A DNA stretch of 8,071 nt from Gemmatimonadota bacterium. Its GTDB lineage: Bacteria > Latescibacterota > UBA2968 > UBA8231. The notes beneath the pieces were generated by a model. That model worked only from the letters and a program-made list of their open reading frames with translations. It did no database searches and was not told where the DNA came from. Shown piece by piece: positions 6,005-8,071 of the stretch. The DNA lies in the NCBI GenBank assembly GCA_026706505.1, contig JAPOYQ010000784.1:5475-13545 (forward strand), written 5' to 3'. The stretch's first letter is position 1; the number at the start of each line of letters is the position of its first letter. Both the position numbers and the translations under genes were made by a program.

Positions 6005-8026
6005 TTAGAAGCTGACCATCAGGCCGCCGTTGGCCGAGAAGCCGGGATCCTGGAAGCCCCAAGGCATCTCGAAGGTCTGGTTGGTGAGGTTGTAGGGCTC
6101 GAGGAAGAGCGTCAGGTCGTACCCGTCCTGAGTGCTGACGCCGTACTGGATGCGGGCGTTAACCAAAAGGTACCCATCAAGGGGCTCGGCTGTGGTGCTG
6201 ATGTCCTGGTAGATGCCGCTGTACTGCTGGGCGGTGATCGTCGCCCGCAGGCCCTCGGCCAGGGTCAGGTGGACCCCGAGGCCGATGGCGCTGTCGGGGA
6301 CGAAGTTGATCTTGGCGCCTTCCTTCTCTGGTTCCTCCGTGTTCTCGGTGACCTCGGCGTTGGTGTAGGTGTAGTTGGCGAACCACTCCACCATGTCGCT
6401 GAGGCGGTGGGCGACCTCCAACTCGGCGCCGTTGGTAGTGGTCTGGCCGGCGTTGATGTCCTGCGACTGCGCCGGATCATCCTCCGCCACAGGCACCACC
6501 CGCTGCACGATCTGGTCGGTGAGGGCGATGTTGAACCCGCGCACGCCGACCTGCAGATCCTCCATCGGGCTGTAGTTCACGCCCAGGTCGATGCTGGTTC
6601 CCGACTCCGGCTTGATGTCGGGGTTGGGCAGGTGGCCGCCCTTGCCGTCCGGAGGAACGGTGCCTCCAACCGACTTGAGGGAGGGGGCCTTGAAGCTGGT
6701 CCCCATGTTGGCGTACAGGCCGAGGTTGTCGCTCTGGTTGTAGCGCGCCCCGGCGCTGTAGAGAAGCTTGCCCCAGGAGTTGCTGGTCTCGTTCGGCGTC
6801 ATTCCCTGCAACAGCTCGATGTCGTGGGCGATGCTGGTGAAGCGCGCCCCTGCCCGCAGGGTGAGGTTGTCCAGGCGGAACTCCTCCTGGGCGTAGAGCC
6901 CGAAAGCGGTTGCGGTGGCGTCGTTTCCGGGGCTCACCTCGCCGGTCTCACGCTGCGTGGCGTACGAGGAGAGCTGGTAGTCGGCGCCCACGGTGAGCAC
7001 GTCCGCCTCCCTGGTCAGGACGGTGAGGGAGACATCCGCCGGAATCACCGACTGGTCTACCCCGTCCTCGGAGCGCAGCTCGCGGCTCTTGGGATCTTCC
7101 CAGATGCCGTCCTCCTCCCAGCGCCGCACGTAGTCGCGGTACCCGACCTTGGCGTTGGCGGTGATCTTGTCGGAAACCGGGTGCACGTACCCTGCGTTGA
7201 GGGTGGTGTAGGTGTGGCCGAAGTCCCGGTTGATGCGGCCGGCGTCGCCGGTGTGCCAAGTGCGGTGGGCGTAGATGGAGGCCCGCTGGCCGTGGTCGTC
7301 GAGAAAGTAAGTGCCCCGCATGTACATCTTGGTTTTCTCGTACTCGGGGTCGTCATCCATCTGTAGCCACGAGCCTTCGGTGCCGTAGTCGGTGTAGTCC
7401 GAGTCCTCGTGGTGCCCCCCGAAGAAGAGGTGCAAGTTGCCGGCGGCGCGCTGGTGGAAGAAGCGGCCGCCGAGGGTGTTGTAGGATCCGTAATAAGCCG
7501 AGGCACTGGTGCGGGTGCTCCCGACGCGCTCCTTGAGGATAAAGTTGGCCGTCCCGGCCAATGGCGATTGGTTGCCAGCGAAGTCCATGGCCAGATAGGT
7601 TGGGTAGAGGACCGAGGCCGAGCCGCGCTGGTCTTCGACCCGTTGGAAGGCCCACGAATCGAGGCTCTGGAGATCGACGAAGGCGTCAATCGGCAGGCCG
7701 TCGAGCATGTACCCCTTGTAGGTGTGCGCCAAGCCGCCAGACGACCCCCAGTTGGCGTCGTTGCGGGAGAGGACGTTGGCGAAGTTTCCCGGGCTGTACG
7801 AGAGCATCTCCGCTAGATTGCCGTTGCCAAGGACTAGGGAGCCCAGCTCATCGGCGGTGATAATAGAGATTTTCTGGGTCACATTCCCCGGCGTCTGCGG
7901 CAGCTTGGAGCCGGTGATGATCATCTCGCCCATTTCATAGATGTCCGCTTCATCCGCTTCGTCATCAGCCACCACCGGTGCGCCGACGAGGAAGATGGAC
8001 AACGCACTAAAAAGTAGACGCTTCAT
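6005..8026 (-). CDS. TonB-dependent outer-membrane receptor
   Basis: A 673-residue outer-membrane beta-barrel receptor that imports a scarce ligand using TonB/ExbBD energy (those partners are not in the window). Signal peptide MKRLLFSALSIFLVGAPVVA is followed by mature DDEADEAD, a short acidic linker, then a TonB-box-like segment EMIITGS (34-40), comparable to DTLVVTA of BtuB. The plug domain runs to about 165 (ending AGTANFILK), and the rest is barrel with alternating strands. SFKAPSL (444-450) and NPDIKPESGTS (468-478) are the usual conserved barrel motifs. The C-terminus ends in Phe (MVSF), the signal for outer-membrane insertion. The loops at about 203-235 are rich in His, Asp and Tyr. 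It is the first gene of the operon, 6 nt upstream of the binding-protein gene, and its length fits BtuB/siderophore-type receptors. No frameshift was seen. Receptor identity is firm; ligand is inferred. Confidence 0.93.
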   Translation of the reverse strand: MKRLLFSALSIFLVGAPVVADDEADEADIYEMGEMIITGSKLPQTPGNVTQKISIITADELGSLVLGNGNLAEMLSYSPGNFANVLSRNDANWGSSGGLAHTYKGYMLDGLPIDAFVDLQSLDSWAFQRVEDQRGSASVLYPTYLAMDFAGNQSPLAGTANFILKERVGSTRTSASAYYGSYNTLGGRFFHQRAAGNLHLFFGGHHEDSDYTDYGTEGSWLQMDDDPEYEKTKMYMRGTYFLDDHGQRASIYAHRTWHTGDAGRINRDFGHTYTTLNAGYVHPVSDKITANAKVGYRDYVRRWEEDGIWEDPKSRELRSEDGVDQSVIPADVSLTVLTREADVLTVGADYQLSSYATQRETGEVSPGNDATATAFGLYAQEEFRLDNLTLRAGARFTSIAHDIELLQGMTPNETSNSWGKLLYSAGARYNQSDNLGLYANMGTSFKAPSLKSVGGTVPPDGKGGHLPNPDIKPESGTSIDLGVNYSPMEDLQVGVRGFNIALTDQIVQRVVPVAEDDPAQSQDINAGQTTTNGAELEVAHRLSDMVEWFANYTYTNAEVTENTEEPEKEGAKINFVPDSAIGLGVHLTLAEGLRATITAQQYSGIYQDISTTAEPLDGYLLVNARIQYGVSTQDGYDLTLFLEPYNLTNQTFEMPWGFQDPGFSANGGLMVSF

Positions 8027-8071
8027 AAGAGCGACTCCTTGGGAAGAGGTGGGTGTGGGGATTACTAGTTA
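8027..8071 (-). promoter_or_regulatory. Leader of the uptake operon with Shine-Dalgarno; promoter beyond the edge
   Basis: On the minus strand, AAGGAG (8040-8035) lies 8 nt before the receptor ATG, a good ribosome site confirming the start at 8026. The remaining 31 nt are C-rich and show no recognisable Fur box, promoter or riboswitch element. Any metal- or cobalamin-responsive control would lie to the right of the window. Confidence 0.6.

Noticed and set aside
4923..6062. Upstream extension of the permease frame by 380 codons
   Set aside because: It lies in another frame of the binding-protein gene and encodes Arg/Gly/Pro-rich sequence. The GTG at 4922 has a good ribosome site and gives the normal permease length.
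5039..7366. A 775-codon open frame on the plus strand, antisense to the binding protein and receptor genes
   Set aside because: Its translation is low-complexity (Val/Gly/Asp/Leu/Ala/Arg runs) with no domain, and it covers two well-supported genes on the other strand. Long stop-free antisense frames are expected with GC-rich codon usage.
8027..8071. Cobalamin riboswitch or Fur box before the receptor gene
   Set aside because: Only 45 nt are visible and none of the expected conserved elements can be seen; the region that would hold them is outside the window.

Overview
The window looks like chromosomal DNA from a GC-rich, Gram-negative (diderm) bacterium. A TonB-dependent outer-membrane receptor shows there is an outer membrane, and coding density is very high, with almost no intergenic DNA. 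The plus-strand amidohydrolase and Gfo/Idh/MocA genes are of a kind I associate with environmental, heterotrophic, often uncultured lineages. That phylum-level impression is an inference and cannot be proven from this stretch. No rRNA, tRNA, insertion sequence, CRISPR array or phage gene was seen.

Left half, plus strand (1-3151): three genes read rightwards in a probable operon. The first is a tandem-domain GNAT acetyltransferase whose 5' end lies outside the window. It is followed by an Amidohydrolase_2-type TIM-barrel protein (857-2011) and a Gfo/Idh/MocA NAD(P)-dependent oxidoreductase (2075-3151). The classes are clear, but no substrate can be assigned. Together they suggest a small catabolic or modification cluster acting on a polyol, sugar or ring-derived acid. 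A short heptamer repeat sits at the end of the amidohydrolase gene and supplies its stop codon.

Right half, minus strand (3157-8026): four genes read leftwards as a compact metal-chelate/cobalamin-type uptake operon. In order of transcription they are a TonB-dependent receptor (8026-6005), a periplasmic binding protein (5998-4919), a FecCD/BtuC-family permease (4922-3918) and an ATP-binding subunit (3930-3157). Gaps are 6 nt, then a 4-nt overlap, then a 13-nt overlap, so the genes are very probably co-transcribed and translationally coupled. The receptor would bring the ligand across the outer membrane, the binding protein would capture it, and the permease-ATPase pair would import it. Key residues of the BtuF-BtuC docking interface appear conserved, so a corrinoid is a reasonable ligand guess, but iron-siderophore, heme or another metal chelate is not excluded.

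The two operons converge with only 5 nt between stop codons. A perfect 7-bp hairpin lies at that junction, inside the last codons of the ATPase gene. Nothing here demands a wholly new system. The points most worth checking are the ligand of the uptake operon, a missing metal-ligand histidine in the amidohydrolase, and the degenerate first GNAT domain.
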